From: Pseudorhodobacter turbinis
Lineage (GTDB): Bacteria > Pseudomonadota > Alphaproteobacteria > Rhodobacterales > Rhodobacteraceae
NCBI RefSeq assembly: GCF_005234135.1
Contig: NZ_CP039964.1
Location: 434,001 to 498,000, forward strand
Reading direction: 5' to 3'
DNA: 64,000 nucleotides
Under the pieces are notes generated by a model. The model was given only the letters and a program-made list of their open reading frames with translations, was not told where the DNA came from and did not search any database. Within the stretch, counting starts at the first letter, position 1; the number at the start of each line of letters is the position of its first letter. Made by a program: the position numbers and the translations under genes. Shown here in pieces: positions 38,479-47,564 of this stretch.

Positions 38479-39495
38479 CTATTTTACTTGCGGTGCGGCT
38501 TTCCATTCGCCCCAGTTTGAAAGAATGACTTCGGCATAGGCCTTGGCAACACGATAGGCGTTTTCCGTAGCCAAGGGGAAACCGCCCGATTTGGCTTTTA
38601 GCGACTCGACCGCGCTCTGGTCGTGTCCCTGACGGTCGAAGTTTGAGGCGGTGCGCAGGAGGGCCACACGATCAAAATCCAAAAGACCGGCCTCTGACGC
38701 ACGTTTCAGTGCGGTCAGAGACGCATTGTCTTCCATCTGAGTGGTGCAATAGTTGGCCTTGCCATCGGTCAGCAACGCCACCCATTCTTCTTTGGACTCG
38801 GCAATCTTGCTGCCGTGCCAGTAGGTATCGCTGGATAGGGTATCACAAATACTGACAAATGGCTTGCCCTGTGCCGCCGCCTGATCATAGTGTGCGCGAT
38901 ACGCCACCGCTGTTTCGCCATCCACTAGCGGCACATCCTTGGTGACGTCGTAGGCAAAATCCACAAGATCGGGATTTAGTGCAAAAACTTCGGTTCCCGC
39001 ACCCCATTTCGGTTTTTCCCCGGGAATCTCAGCACCTAGGCCAATGGTATCCGCCGACCAATCCTCAGGCACCTCACTTGAGTCAATACGGTGGTTCAAA
39101 TCTGCGTCTACTACGTATTTAGCCCAATGCGCTGAACCAAGGGTGCCGTCTTTTGGATCGACACCCCCGATACCGGCGATCACGACATAGGACTGGCTCA
39201 GGTCAAATTTCGGACTGAGAGCGACTGCGGCAACCGAACTGGCCGCATTGGAAAACCCCATTGCCGTCGTCATCAGACACAGCCCGGCGTCGCTGCACTC
39301 CACCGTTGGGTATTCCGGGTTCAGGCCCGGAACTTCGGTCTTGATCGAAAAGGCCTCATTTTCAAGCCACGGCTTAGCCTCTTGGCCGAACATGGTGATG
39401 ATCAGCACCTTGGGTGCAACCTTTGCAGAGTCCTGCGCAAGGATAGGCGTGGCGAGTGTGGCGCAAAGTGTACAAGTTGCGATGGAAAGACGCAT
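38479..39495 (-). CDS. NUP-family purine nucleoside permease-like protein
   Basis: This 338-residue protein has a signal peptide (residues 1-20, ending TPILAQD). The mature part matches the NUP family (PKVLIITMFGQEAKPWL near the start, then GIGGVDPKDGTLGSAHWAKYV and LRTASNFDRQG). The family is named after a yeast nucleoside permease but resembles nucleoside phosphorylase-fold proteins. With a signal peptide and no membrane helices, this one is more likely a periplasmic binding or processing protein. It stands alone, with a terminator downstream. Confidence 0.8.
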   Translation of the reverse strand: MRLSIATCTLCATLATPILAQDSAKVAPKVLIITMFGQEAKPWLENEAFSIKTEVPGLNPEYPTVECSDAGLCLMTTAMGFSNAASSVAAVALSPKFDLSQSYVVIAGIGGVDPKDGTLGSAHWAKYVVDADLNHRIDSSEVPEDWSADTIGLGAEIPGEKPKWGAGTEVFALNPDLVDFAYDVTKDVPLVDGETAVAYRAHYDQAAAQGKPFVSICDTLSSDTYWHGSKIAESKEEWVALLTDGKANYCTTQMEDNASLTALKRASEAGLLDFDRVALLRTASNFDRQGHDQSAVESLKAKSGGFPLATENAYRVAKAYAEVILSNWGEWKAAPQVK

Positions 39496-40079
39496 GTTTT
39501 AGGCCCTCTGGATGTTTATGATAATTACTGTGCCCCAACCATGCAGAACGGGTCGGTTCTTTGAGACGCACCTTAGTCAATACATACGTCATGCGACGCC
39601 CTAGTCAACTGATCACAAAGGCGATAAAATCTACATGTTCCAAATGTCGAGCAGTCGCCTTGGCTGGTGACAATAGCTCGCCATTGAAATCAATTACCAT
39701 TCTGCTCAATTCGCACACCCGTTTCTTTCGACGTGCTCTGCAACATCGGCTGCCCGTCTGGAAGCTCAAATGTTTGCGACAGAACCGAGTGTAGACGGCC
39801 GAATCCGCACCGGCAGAACGAAAGCCTCTGCGCCCCAGCAGATGTTTATTACATCGTTTGGGTTCGCGAACAGGAGGATGTAGGACATCCACGCCGACAA
39901 CAAAGGCGCCTAAGACAGGTCCATGGCTTTGTTCTGGTTGCTATGTTCTACGCCCAACGGTCCAGCGACCACTTGCGGAAGCGCCGAGGCAAGCCGTGCA
40001 ACCCATCGCGGTATTGCCAAGTTGTTCGGTCGTTATGAACAGGTTAAACTGATCCTATAAGCACCCCAAACAATATGCC
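39496..40079. other. 584-bp region without a recognised gene
   Basis: The frames on both strands are short and show no recognisable motif. The region separates the NUP-family gene from the truncated IS5 element. Confidence 0.5.
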
Positions 40080-40084
40080 GCGCC

Positions 40085-40780
40085 TAAAGGGGCGTTGTTG
40101 CCCAAGTCCGTCGACGGAGGATTCACTTTGCGAATCCATGCTGTTAGACGCGGTGCATGAGCAAGCCATCTCCCGCCCGCTACCGCACGACGAACTGGTC
40201 CAGCTACAACGTGTCGCTGCGCAAGCGGGGGGCGCTGCTGATCTGGGTCGACAAGGACATGGTCTGGCGCGCACCGCGTGACGGTCGCCCCGGACGGCCT
40301 GTGGTATTTTCCGATGCTGCCATACAATTCTGCCTGTCGATCAAAGTGTTGTTCAAGCAGCCGCTCAGGCAGACCGCCGGGATGGTGGCGAGCCTGCTGC
40401 GGCTGGCGGGCCTGGACTGGCCCGTGCCGGACTTTTCCACCCTATGCCGCAGGCAGAAGACCCTGGCCGTTCAGATCCCTTATCGCCGCGCGGATGGCCC
40501 GCTGAACCTGCTCGTGGACAGTACCGGGATCAAGTTCCTCGGCGACGGCGAATGGCAGGCGCGCAAACACGGGGTGCAGGGCCGCCGCCAGTGGCGCAAG
40601 GTGCATCTCGCCATGGGTCCTGACACATCTGACATCCGCGCCGTGGAATTCACCCCCAGCCGTGATGGCGACAGCCCCGTGCTGCCCGACCGGCTCGGAC
40701 AGATCCCGGCAGGCGAGCAGATTGGCACGGTCACTGCCGAATGCGCCTATGACACGCGCCGCTGCCACACCACCGGTTGA
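40085..40780 (+). mobile_element. truncated IS5-family element
   Basis: The left end, GGGGCGTTGTTGCCCAAGTC at about 40089, followed by GGAGGATTCACTTTGCGAATC-like sequence, matches IS5 (IS903-type) termini. The right third of the element, including the end of the transposase gene and the right repeat, is missing after about 40780. Confidence 0.65.
40157..40780 (+). pseudogene. IS5-family transposase, 3'-truncated
   Basis: About 205 residues are present: YRTTNWSSYNVSLRKRGALL at the start, the FSTLCRRQKTLAV region, the first catalytic Asp in LLVDSTGIKF, and AECAYDTRRCH near the next catalytic Asp. Family members are about 310 residues, so the final Glu region is missing. The frame ends at TGA 40778 within unrelated sequence. 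It is not functional. Confidence 0.8.
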
Positions 40781-40840
40781 TCTGTTGCTTCAGACTGGAG
40801 CCGCGTCGCAAGGCGCACCTCTTCGCGTTTGCGATAGTCT

Positions 40841-41173
40841 TTATCCCAGCAGATACAGCATCAGATAAAGTGTTATCCCGCCTGACAGGATCGCAGCCAG
40901 CACATTACGGGTCACAATGCCTGCGATAAGCGTCGCTGCCGCCGCCAACATACGCGGCGCATCAAACGCACCGCCCATTGCCGGAGGCCAGGCCACCATC
41001 GGAGCCACGAGCGCAGGCAGCACCGCAACAGCCGTATAGCGCAAGTGCCGCAGCACCCACGGCGCCATTGCGCGATCCCCCACAATCCCTAAAAAAACAA
41101 AGCGCAGGGCAAAGCTGCCCACGGCAAGGCAGACCAGCACGATCCATATATCCAGTGTGGCGACATCCCTCAT
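40841..41173 (-). CDS. azlD: AzlD-family branched-chain amino-acid export subunit
   Basis: A 110-residue integral membrane protein with four hydrophobic segments (IWIVLVCLAVGSFALRFVFL, then AVAVLPALVAPMVA, AATLIAGIVTRNVLAAILSG). It is the small partner of AzlC in branched-chain amino-acid export. The ATG at 41173 overlaps the TGA of the azlC remnant (ATGA), which fixes this start. Because its AzlC partner is destroyed, it is probably without function. Confidence 0.8.
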   Translation of the reverse strand: MRDVATLDIWIVLVCLAVGSFALRFVFLGIVGDRAMAPWVLRHLRYTAVAVLPALVAPMVAWPPAMGGAFDAPRMLAAAATLIAGIVTRNVLAAILSGGITLYLMLYLLG

Positions 41174-41228
41174 GCCAGCGACGCCTTGCGTGACATCAAC
41201 AATTCGACCTGTGCGCCGACAATCATAC
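41170..41228 (-). pseudogene. azlC: azlC, C-terminal remnant
   Basis: The minus strand reads GMIVGAQVELLMSRKASLA to a TGA overlapping azlD. This is the expected position and character of the AzlC end. Upstream the sequence switches directly into an IS91-type integrase fragment, so all but the last 19 codons are lost. Confidence 0.55.
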
Positions 41229-41639
41229 CCAGCCATAGGCCAGCGACAACATCACCCGTGCCTTCAGGCTGGGGGCCATGGCCAAGATGCGCTTGATCTC
41301 TTTCTTGCTGAGAACCAGCGGTATCTTTACCGGCTCTTTTAGGTGAAAAATCTCAGCCACGAGATCATGACGCCGAAGCGTCACGCGAAGCAAGAATTTA
41401 ACGCCCGTCATGGTCTGGTTGCGCGTGCAGATGCTGGTGCCGCTCTCGACCAGATGCTGCTGGAAATACTTCACATCATCCGGCGTCGCCGTCTCTGGCG
41501 AGCGCCCAAGCCAAGCCGCAAATCGCTTGCAGGCACGCAGGTGACTTGTCTGGGATGCGGGCCCGAGATTGCGCCCTGACATATCCGCGATCATACGGGC
41601 GCGAAGGGGCGGTGTTGGAGTGGAGTGCTGAATGCTCAT
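41223..41639 (-). pseudogene. IS91-type tyrosine recombinase, N-terminal part
   Basis: The protein starts MSIQHSTPTPPLRARMIADM and runs through the core-binding domain to VLSKKEIKRILAMAPSLKAR and MLSLAYGWV, where the catalytic domain should continue with GAGLR. The frame ends where the azlC remnant begins. The catalytic residues and the accompanying transposase are missing. AGAGGG precedes the ATG at 41639. It is a different subfamily from the integrase at 12155-13042. Confidence 0.8.
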
Positions 41640-41687
41640 GGGAAAACCCTCTGTCAATCGAGGCAAAATCACCTCAACCAACAGCAC

Positions 41688-42190
41688 ACACCCAACATCT
41701 CAAATCGCGAAACAAATCCCAACTCAGCGCAACACCAGAAACAAGCGCCCATATCGCGGAGCGATTTAGTGCTTGGGCCGATCGCGACGATCAGCTGGGA
41801 AGCGGCCTCTCGCTGCGCAAGGCCCAAGGCCTTCTGCGGGGGGTAGCCGTCGTTCGTTACCGGCTCGCAAGCCGGTAACTGCTTTGCCCAGTGCAGTCTA
41901 GCAACCTGTATGTTTGAAATCGGACCTGCAACTGACTACCCCTAGGGCCACATCACGGCCCGTCATATCAGCAGACCCATGTCCTGATCGGCCCGGGGTC
42001 CGGAGCCCATTTTGAGCCATGGCTTAGCTCAGTGGTTTGATGTGCATGTATCGACCCAGCGGAATCTGCTCAGGTTAAGCCGCTAATGCATATGCCTCAG
42101 CGGGCGTTGATGCGAGGATCGTTTCTCACACTGTTTGCCGACATGGGTGGCCAACCTTGGCATTTTACTGAGGTTTTTGAATTTTCGAAG
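41688..42190. other. 503-bp region without a recognised gene
   Basis: No frame here shows family motifs. The only structure noted is the terminator of the TRAP operon at its right edge. Confidence 0.5.
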
Positions 42191-42195
42191 GACAC

Positions 42196-42231
42196 AAAAA
42201 CGAATGAGGCAGCTTTCCAGCCGCCTCATTC
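42196..42231 (-). terminator. rho-independent terminator of the TRAP operon
   Basis: GAATGAGGC and its complement GCCTCATTC (42202-42231) form the stem. On the minus strand it is followed by GTTTTTGTG. It lies 33 bp beyond the dctP stop. Confidence 0.8.
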
Positions 42232-42263
42232 TATCTGCATTCTGTCGGACGGCAGCGTGCTAA

Positions 42264-43388
42264 TTAGTCGACGCCATATGTCTTTTCATCAAGGAGGTCG
42301 TAAATTTCGGCACGTGCCAGTTGGGCAAGTGCATCGGGGTCATGACGATCAACATTTGCGAGCAGCGCATCCCACTTGTCGATGGTTGCTTTGAACGATG
42401 TGAGGATGGTTTCAGGGTCTTTCACGCCGCGCTCTTTTGCTGTTTTGATCAGGACGGCTTCATCTGCCACGACAAATTCGGCTAAGGCGTTCTTCAGTGT
42501 TGCATCTGCTTCAGTAACGGTCATTCCGGCGTTTTGTGCGGATGTCACAGCCTTTTCGACATCTTTGTCGAATTCAATGCGATGTTGCCCTAGATAATAG
42601 GCCATCTGGTTAAACAGTACGCGACGGTTTTCGGCCGAGATTGATTGCCAGAATGGTACGTTGTAGCCCCATTCAAACCCCGCGTAATAATTCCCGATCG
42701 CCAAGGTGTTCAGGTCTGTAACGACGTCTTTCAGGCTAAAGCTGTCGAGCGCATCGGCTGCGGCAACGGCGCAATCGAGCGATCCGGCATCAAGGCCGGT
42801 ATACATTTCGCTAGACGGGATTGAGACTGGAACAGCACCGACAAACTCTGCGAAACGTGACCAAGCACCCCCCGCCATGCGCAGACGTTTGCCCTTCATG
42901 TCCTCAAGAGTTCGGATCGGCGTATTGCACTGCATAAAGTATTCGGACGTTGAGTAGCCGCCGCCAAACACTACGCCATTTGCTTTCCATTCGGCTTGCT
43001 GCTCGGGGTTGGTCAGGCCGAACTCGGTCGAGGCGAACGCCATGACCAACGGATCGGTGTTATAAAACGCCATGTTGCCGACGAGATTGGCAATCGGCAG
43101 TTCTGACGGGGTATAGGTTCCCGCATGATAGGTGACTTGGGCCACGCCGTCCCGCACACCCTGAAGCGAGGATGCCGGTGGCAGCAATGAGCCTGCGGAG
43201 AAAACTGTAAATTTGACCTCCCCGCCGGTTTCTTTCGCGACCTTTTCGGCAAATTCGACGTAAGGCCCGCGGACCATTGAGTGACGCTCGGCAAAAAAAT
43301 GGTTTGCGTTGTAGCTTTCTGCGGTAGCCGTGGTTGTCATTGCGACAAGCGCGATGGCGGTGGATTTCAGTATGGCTGTCATGTTCAC
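42264..43388 (-). CDS. TRAP transporter substrate-binding protein (DctP type)
   Basis: A 374-residue periplasmic binding protein with a signal peptide (AILKSTAIALVAMTTTATAES). The fold of the DctP family is visible in VKFTVFSAGSLLPP, LEDMKGKRLRMAGGAWSRFA and VSIPSSEMYTGLDAGSLDCA. The Arg in KGKRLRM is in the position that binds the carboxylate of organic acids in this family. The start is GTG 43388, six bases after GGAGG; ATG 43382 is an alternative. It follows the large permease gene by 35 bp. The substrate is not predictable. Confidence 0.85.
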   Translation of the reverse strand: MNMTAILKSTAIALVAMTTTATAESYNANHFFAERHSMVRGPYVEFAEKVAKETGGEVKFTVFSAGSLLPPASSLQGVRDGVAQVTYHAGTYTPSELPIANLVGNMAFYNTDPLVMAFASTEFGLTNPEQQAEWKANGVVFGGGYSTSEYFMQCNTPIRTLEDMKGKRLRMAGGAWSRFAEFVGAVPVSIPSSEMYTGLDAGSLDCAVAAADALDSFSLKDVVTDLNTLAIGNYYAGFEWGYNVPFWQSISAENRRVLFNQMAYYLGQHRIEFDKDVEKAVTSAQNAGMTVTEADATLKNALAEFVVADEAVLIKTAKERGVKDPETILTSFKATIDKWDALLANVDRHDPDALAQLARAEIYDLLDEKTYGVD

Positions 43389-43423
43389 AGGTGTCCTCCC
43401 TTTGGAACGTGTCGGTTTTTGGA

Positions 43424-44734
43424 TTAGTTTGCCATGAAGGATGGCAAGAACAGGCTGAGCGCGGGAAATGCAATCAGCAAAATTAGGGTCAAAAGATCCA
43501 TGGCAATGAACCAAGTGGTTCCCGAAATAATATCGCCGAGCTTTACTTTTCCAGACAATGCGCTGTGCAAGACGTATAGATTCAGGCCGACGGGTGGCGT
43601 CACCAGACCGATTTCCAGCAGTTTGATCGTGATGATGCCAAACCAGATCAGGTTAATATCCGCAGCCTCCAGCACGGGTAAAAGAATCGGCAATGTCAGC
43701 AGCATCAGACCAATTGAGTCGATGACCATGCCCAGGATCACGAATAGCGCGGCGACCATCAGGATGATGATGATCTTGTTGTCAGAAACTGCCAACATTG
43801 CATCGGTCAGTGACCGTGGCACCCCGGACAGCCCCATGAAGCGGGTGAACATGATTGCCCCGATCGACAGAAAAAAGATTGAGGAAGTGGCAACCACGGT
43901 TTGGCGAATGGCCGCTCGCATCGCGTCCCATGTCAGGGCGCGGCGCAGGATAGAGATGAGGATTGCTAGAAATGCTCCGACACCGCCTGCCTCGGTCGGC
44001 GTGAAAAATCCGCCGAAGATGCCGCCGAGAACCCCCATGATCAAGACAGGGAAAGGCCACACAGACCACAATAGCCGCAGGAACTTGTCCATCTCGAACA
44101 CTTCAACGCTGCGCGGTGCTAGGCTTGGGTTCCGGATACAGCGCACCGTGATCATCGCCATGTAGATCAGGGCGGAGATTACGCCGGGAATAACCCCTGC
44201 GATAAACAACTGGCCAATCGATTGCTCGGTAAAAATCCCGTATAGCACCATAAGGATCGACGGAGGAATAAGGGACCCTAACGTGCCCGAAGCCGCGACA
44301 ACGCCAGTGGCCAGTGACGGGTGATACTTGGCCCGTAGCATTTCCGGTACAGCGATGCGCGCCATGGCCGCAGTGGTGGCGATACTGGACCCCGAGGCCG
44401 CCGCGAACAATCCGCAAGCGCCGACACTGGCCGAGGCCAACCCGCCCGGCACTCTGGAGAGCAGCAACCGCAGCAGATCAAACGCGCCGGTGGTCAGCCC
44501 GGTATTTGCTGCGACAAAACCCATCAGCAAAAACATCGGGATGGCAGTCAGGGACCAGTCCCCGATAAAGCTGAAGGGCAGGGCGCTGACGATTCCAAAA
44601 GCGGCTGTCGTGTTCAGCATGACCGAGATGCCGACAAAGGAAACCAGCATCAGCGCGATGCCAATCGACATTCGAAATGCCAGCAATGCAAAAAGCGCGC
44701 CAACACCGATCCAGCCTATCATCAACATGCTCAT
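43424..44734 (-). CDS. TRAP transporter large permease (DctM type)
   Basis: A 436-residue membrane protein with about 12 hydrophobic segments, from MLMIGWIGVGALFALLAFRM to LILLIAFPALSLFLPSF. DctM family motifs include SGSSIATTAAMARIAVPEML and GTLGSLIPPSILMVLYGIFT, plus TPTEAGGVGAFLA. It carries out sodium-coupled transport with DctQ. Its ATG at 44734 overlaps the dctQ TGA (ATGA), which sets the start; the longer frame to 44857 lies in dctQ. Confidence 0.88.
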   Translation of the reverse strand: MSMLMIGWIGVGALFALLAFRMSIGIALMLVSFVGISVMLNTTAAFGIVSALPFSFIGDWSLTAIPMFLLMGFVAANTGLTTGAFDLLRLLLSRVPGGLASASVGACGLFAAASGSSIATTAAMARIAVPEMLRAKYHPSLATGVVAASGTLGSLIPPSILMVLYGIFTEQSIGQLFIAGVIPGVISALIYMAMITVRCIRNPSLAPRSVEVFEMDKFLRLLWSVWPFPVLIMGVLGGIFGGFFTPTEAGGVGAFLAILISILRRALTWDAMRAAIRQTVVATSSIFFLSIGAIMFTRFMGLSGVPRSLTDAMLAVSDNKIIIILMVAALFVILGMVIDSIGLMLLTLPILLPVLEAADINLIWFGIITIKLLEIGLVTPPVGLNLYVLHSALSGKVKLGDIISGTTWFIAMDLLTLILLIAFPALSLFLPSFMAN

Positions 44735-45243
44735 ACTGCGGACCCTGTATCTTGTAGTTTTGTCACTGCGCGGCCGCGCAACAGCATGATTGCACGCAAC
44801 ATGGCGGCGACTGCGGCCAGCCCAAAGCCAATTGGCAGCATACAGCGTGCCGGCCAAACGATAATTTCGCGGCTGCCCATCACGACTTCGCCAACGTTAA
44901 AGGCGCGTACAGCGTCCAGTCCGGTGCGCCATGTCATTATGGACAGCATGATTGCCGTGGCTAAAAACGTCACCAACAGGCTCGCGCGTTTGAGCCAGTC
45001 GGGGAAATGGTTGAAAAGCAGGTCGACGCTGATCTGTTCATCGTCATATTCGACCATCGCCATGGGCAGCATGACAATGGCAACCATGTAATAGTATGAT
45101 GAAATCTCGACCGTGCCCTGAATTGGCGCGTTCCAGAATACTTTGAACACAACATCCAATGTGATGTTTGCCATCATCAGGAAAATGCCCAGCCCCCCCA
45201 CAAGCATCAGCCCGTGAGTCAGCTTGCGAAAAATGTGATCCAT
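44731..45243 (-). CDS. TRAP transporter small permease (DctQ type)
   Basis: A 170-residue membrane protein with four hydrophobic helices (LMLVGGLGIFLMMANITLDV, YYYMVAIVMLPMAMVEY, LLVTFLATAIMLSIMTW, LPIGFGLAAVAAMLRAIML), typical of DctQ. The motif EYDDEQISVDLL after helix 2 is characteristic. It is the first gene of the minus-strand operon dctQ-dctM-dctP. Its start has GAGGAAAC upstream and faces the divergent LysR gene. Confidence 0.85.
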   Translation of the reverse strand: MDHIFRKLTHGLMLVGGLGIFLMMANITLDVVFKVFWNAPIQGTVEISSYYYMVAIVMLPMAMVEYDDEQISVDLLFNHFPDWLKRASLLVTFLATAIMLSIMTWRTGLDAVRAFNVGEVVMGSREIIVWPARCMLPIGFGLAAVAAMLRAIMLLRGRAVTKLQDTGSAV

Positions 45244-45334
45244 GTTTCCTCCATGCCCAAGTGGACGTCTTTCAGTCCCTCAGCCCTAAGATCCAACATT
45301 CCCCAGCAGCACAACCTATTCAAATAGCAATGCT

Positions 45335-45350
45335 TGATCGGGTGATCGCA
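45335..45350 (+). repeat. 16-bp inverted repeat, left copy beside lysR
   Basis: TGATCGGGTGATCGCA lies in the divergent promoter region 39 bp before the LysR start. Its exact reverse complement is at 46294-46309, just after the LysR stop. Within it GATC occurs twice. It could be a regulator site. Confidence 0.5.
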
Positions 45351-45388
45351 TTTGGTTATCGTGCGGGGCGACCCAAAAGGAGATCAAT

Positions 45389-46273
45389 TTGAAGCCGACA
45401 AGCATAGGCTTACGCCACCTGCGCTATACCATCGCGGTTGCCGATGCCGGAGGCTTTAGGGCCGCAGCAGACGTTTTGAACATCGCGCAGCCCGCCGTTA
45501 GCAAAACTGTTCAAGATACGGAAAAGGACCTCGGCTTCGCTATCTTCAACCGCACGGCGAATGTCTTTGAGATTACCGAGGCCGGTCATGTGTTTCTTGA
45601 AGACGCACGCCTGACGCTATCGTCTTTTGAGCGGACAATCCGGGCTTCAAGGCAGAACGGTTTAGGCACGCGTGGTCATATTATCGTTGGGTATTCCGCC
45701 CTTGCGACATCATCACAAATTTCCGCGGGGCTGGATAGCTTTCATAAAATGCACCCCGGATGTCAGGTTGAAATGCATGTTATGTCAACCGATGCAATGA
45801 TGCGCAGCTTGAAAGCAGGCGCGATTGATATTGGTTTTTTACTGTCGCATGAAACCGTCAAAGACCTTGAAATTGACCAGGATCCCATCTGGACAACGCA
45901 AATCGGCGTCGTTGTTCCGCGCAACGTTGAGCACATAACGCTGGACACGCTTCGTAACAGCGATTTTGTCATGGGAGTTCGGGAAAACTGGCGCTCTTTC
46001 AGGGCTTTGCTCGACGCGGCCTTTGTGACGGGCAATCTCAATCCGCGGATTACAGGTGAAGCGTGGGATGTTCAGGTGATCTTCCAGCGGGTCGCTGATG
46101 GGCGTGGCCTAACGTTTTACCCGATAAGCGCAGCGGATAGCCTGCCTGCCTCGCTCAGAGTTTTGTCCGTTCCCGATTGGACACCGCAGCTTACGATCGC
46201 AATGGCGTGGAGCAAGGTTGTCGATACGAAACTGCTTCAGACCTTTCGGGAAAGCTTTCTGAAAAACAGATGA
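45389..46273 (+). CDS. LysR-family transcriptional regulator
   Basis: A 294-residue regulator. The N-terminal winged helix (residues 5-65: LRHLRYTIAVADAGGFRAAADVL, AQPAVSKTVQDTEKDLGFAIF) is followed by a LysR substrate-binding domain (GHIIVGYSALATSSQI, then IDIGFLLSHETVKDLEID). It diverges from the TRAP operon and probably senses its substrate. AAAAGGAGA precedes the start at 45389. The matched 16-bp repeats on both sides of the gene are unusual. Confidence 0.85.
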   Translation: MKPTSIGLRHLRYTIAVADAGGFRAAADVLNIAQPAVSKTVQDTEKDLGFAIFNRTANVFEITEAGHVFLEDARLTLSSFERTIRASRQNGLGTRGHIIVGYSALATSSQISAGLDSFHKMHPGCQVEMHVMSTDAMMRSLKAGAIDIGFLLSHETVKDLEIDQDPIWTTQIGVVVPRNVEHITLDTLRNSDFVMGVRENWRSFRALLDAAFVTGNLNPRITGEAWDVQVIFQRVADGRGLTFYPISAADSLPASLRVLSVPDWTPQLTIAMAWSKVVDTKLLQTFRESFLKNR

Positions 46274-46293
46274 TCGGCGGGGTGATCTAATCC

Positions 46294-46309
46294 TGCGATC
46301 ACCCGATCA
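46294..46309 (-). repeat. 16-bp inverted repeat, right copy beside lysR
   Basis: TGCGATCACCCGATCA is the exact complement of 45335-45350. The sequence GGGTGATC at 46280-46287 with GATCACCC at 46297-46304 also forms a local hairpin that may end lysR transcription. Confidence 0.5.
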
Positions 46310-46385
46310 CACAAGTCTATTTGAGCAGTTGGCCTTATTCAGCATCTTATGTGGATGCAAAAATCAGAGGCTAGTGTGAGAGCGA

Positions 46386-47126
46386 ATGGACTACGATTCA
46401 GACCCAACACCTTTTTTCCTGCCGGGGACCTCTGTCGGGGTGCTGCTTTTGCACGGGTTCACGAGTACCCCGCAAAGCATCGCCTATGTCGGCCATAAAA
46501 TCCACGAAGCCACCGGTGCCACGGTAAGCGCGCCTCTGCTGGCAGGTCACGGCGAAACGCCATCTGCCTTGGCGCAGACCGGTTACAAGGATTGGCTTGC
46601 GTCGGCCGAAAAAGCCCTTAGGTCCTTGAACCAAAGCTGTGACACAACTGTTGTCGCCGGTTTGTCTTTGGGTGGCACCATCGCGTTGAATCTGTCGGTT
46701 CGATTTCCGGAACTGGTCGACATGGTTGTATCCATCAACGGCTCGACCGGCATCTACAACCCGGAGCAGGTCAATGCTCTGTTCGCTGATATCCCCGATG
46801 GACTTCAGTGCGGTATCGGATCGGACATTAAGCATCCGGACCGTCGCGAAATTTGCTATGATAAAATTCCCGCCGTTACTATGCGTGAACGTTTTGTGCT
46901 GACCTGTGCAACCGGATTAATGTTGCCAAAGCTAAAGCAACCTATCCTAATTCTTCAATCACGGCGTGATCACGTTGTCGCCCCTGAAAACGGGATGCGA
47001 ATTGCAAGTGCCGTGGGCTCGACCGAACTGACTTTGCGGTGGCTTGAGGAATCATTTCATGTGGCAACTCTAGATTATGACCGGGATATCATTGTGGAAA
47101 TGATTATCCGCTTCATCACACGTTGA
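46386..47126 (+). CDS. alpha/beta hydrolase (carboxylesterase/monoacylglycerol lipase type)
   Basis: A 246-residue cytosolic hydrolase of the Est30/monoacylglycerol lipase kind. The oxyanion motif is VLLLHGFTSTPQS, the nucleophile elbow GLSLGGTIAL, the Asp in QSRRDHVVAP and the His in EESFHVATLDYD. The final motif (HVATLDYD) is characteristic of this subfamily. It hydrolyses short- to medium-chain esters. It stands downstream of lysR on the same strand, 112 bp apart, and may or may not be linked to the TRAP system. Confidence 0.85.
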   Translation: MDYDSDPTPFFLPGTSVGVLLLHGFTSTPQSIAYVGHKIHEATGATVSAPLLAGHGETPSALAQTGYKDWLASAEKALRSLNQSCDTTVVAGLSLGGTIALNLSVRFPELVDMVVSINGSTGIYNPEQVNALFADIPDGLQCGIGSDIKHPDRREICYDKIPAVTMRERFVLTCATGLMLPKLKQPILILQSRRDHVVAPENGMRIASAVGSTELTLRWLEESFHVATLDYDRDIIVEMIIRFITR

Positions 47127-47209
47127 CGGTGTGGAATGCCCCCACTGAAGTTCTCTAATCGCATTGGTCAAGTTCTTTGATTTGAATAGCCCCTAGATTT
47201 GTAGACGCC

Positions 47210-47564
47210 TTGCTTGGTAATTTTGGAAGCAAGGAGGACGATATTTCCGGAGCTAAATTCACAGATGAGTTCAAGCGCGATGCGGTGGCCCAAGTCGAGG
47301 ATCGGGGCTATCCGGTGCGCGAGGTGGCCGAGCGATTGGGTGTCAGCACCAAGTCGATCTACACGTGGCAAAAGCTGTTTTCGCGGCCCGCGAAGGTGGT
47401 CAAAGAGGTCGATGCGCAAGCGGATGAGATCCGCCGCTTGAAGCGGGACCTGCTGCGCGTGACGGAGGAGCGGGATATCTTAAAAAAGGCGACCGCATAC
47501 TTCGCCAGGGAATCCCCCCTCTCACGGATGTAAACATCCGCTGCCGGGCAGCGGGTGAGGTATG
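47210..47564 (+). pseudogene. IS3-family OrfA interrupted by a mini-palindrome at its end
   Basis: OrfA helix-turn-helix and coiled-coil regions are present (TDEFKRDAVAQVEDRGYPVR, then KRDLLRVTEERDILKKATAY). After FARES the frame enters the mini-palindrome at 47517-47553. Removing 37 bp gives gaa tcc cgg tga, that is ESR and a stop, the usual OrfA end. The start is uncertain (TTG at 47210 is the first in the open frame; GGAGG lies at about 47230). Confidence 0.7.
47517..47553 (+). repeat. mini-palindromic element, copy D (in IS3)
   Basis: 37 bp: CCCTCTCACGGATG, loop TAAA, CATCCG, then CTGCCGGGCAGCG. The inner stem CGGATG/CATCCG differs from all other copies but still pairs. It lies in sense orientation between CCC and GG at the last codons of orfA. 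Confidence 0.8.
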
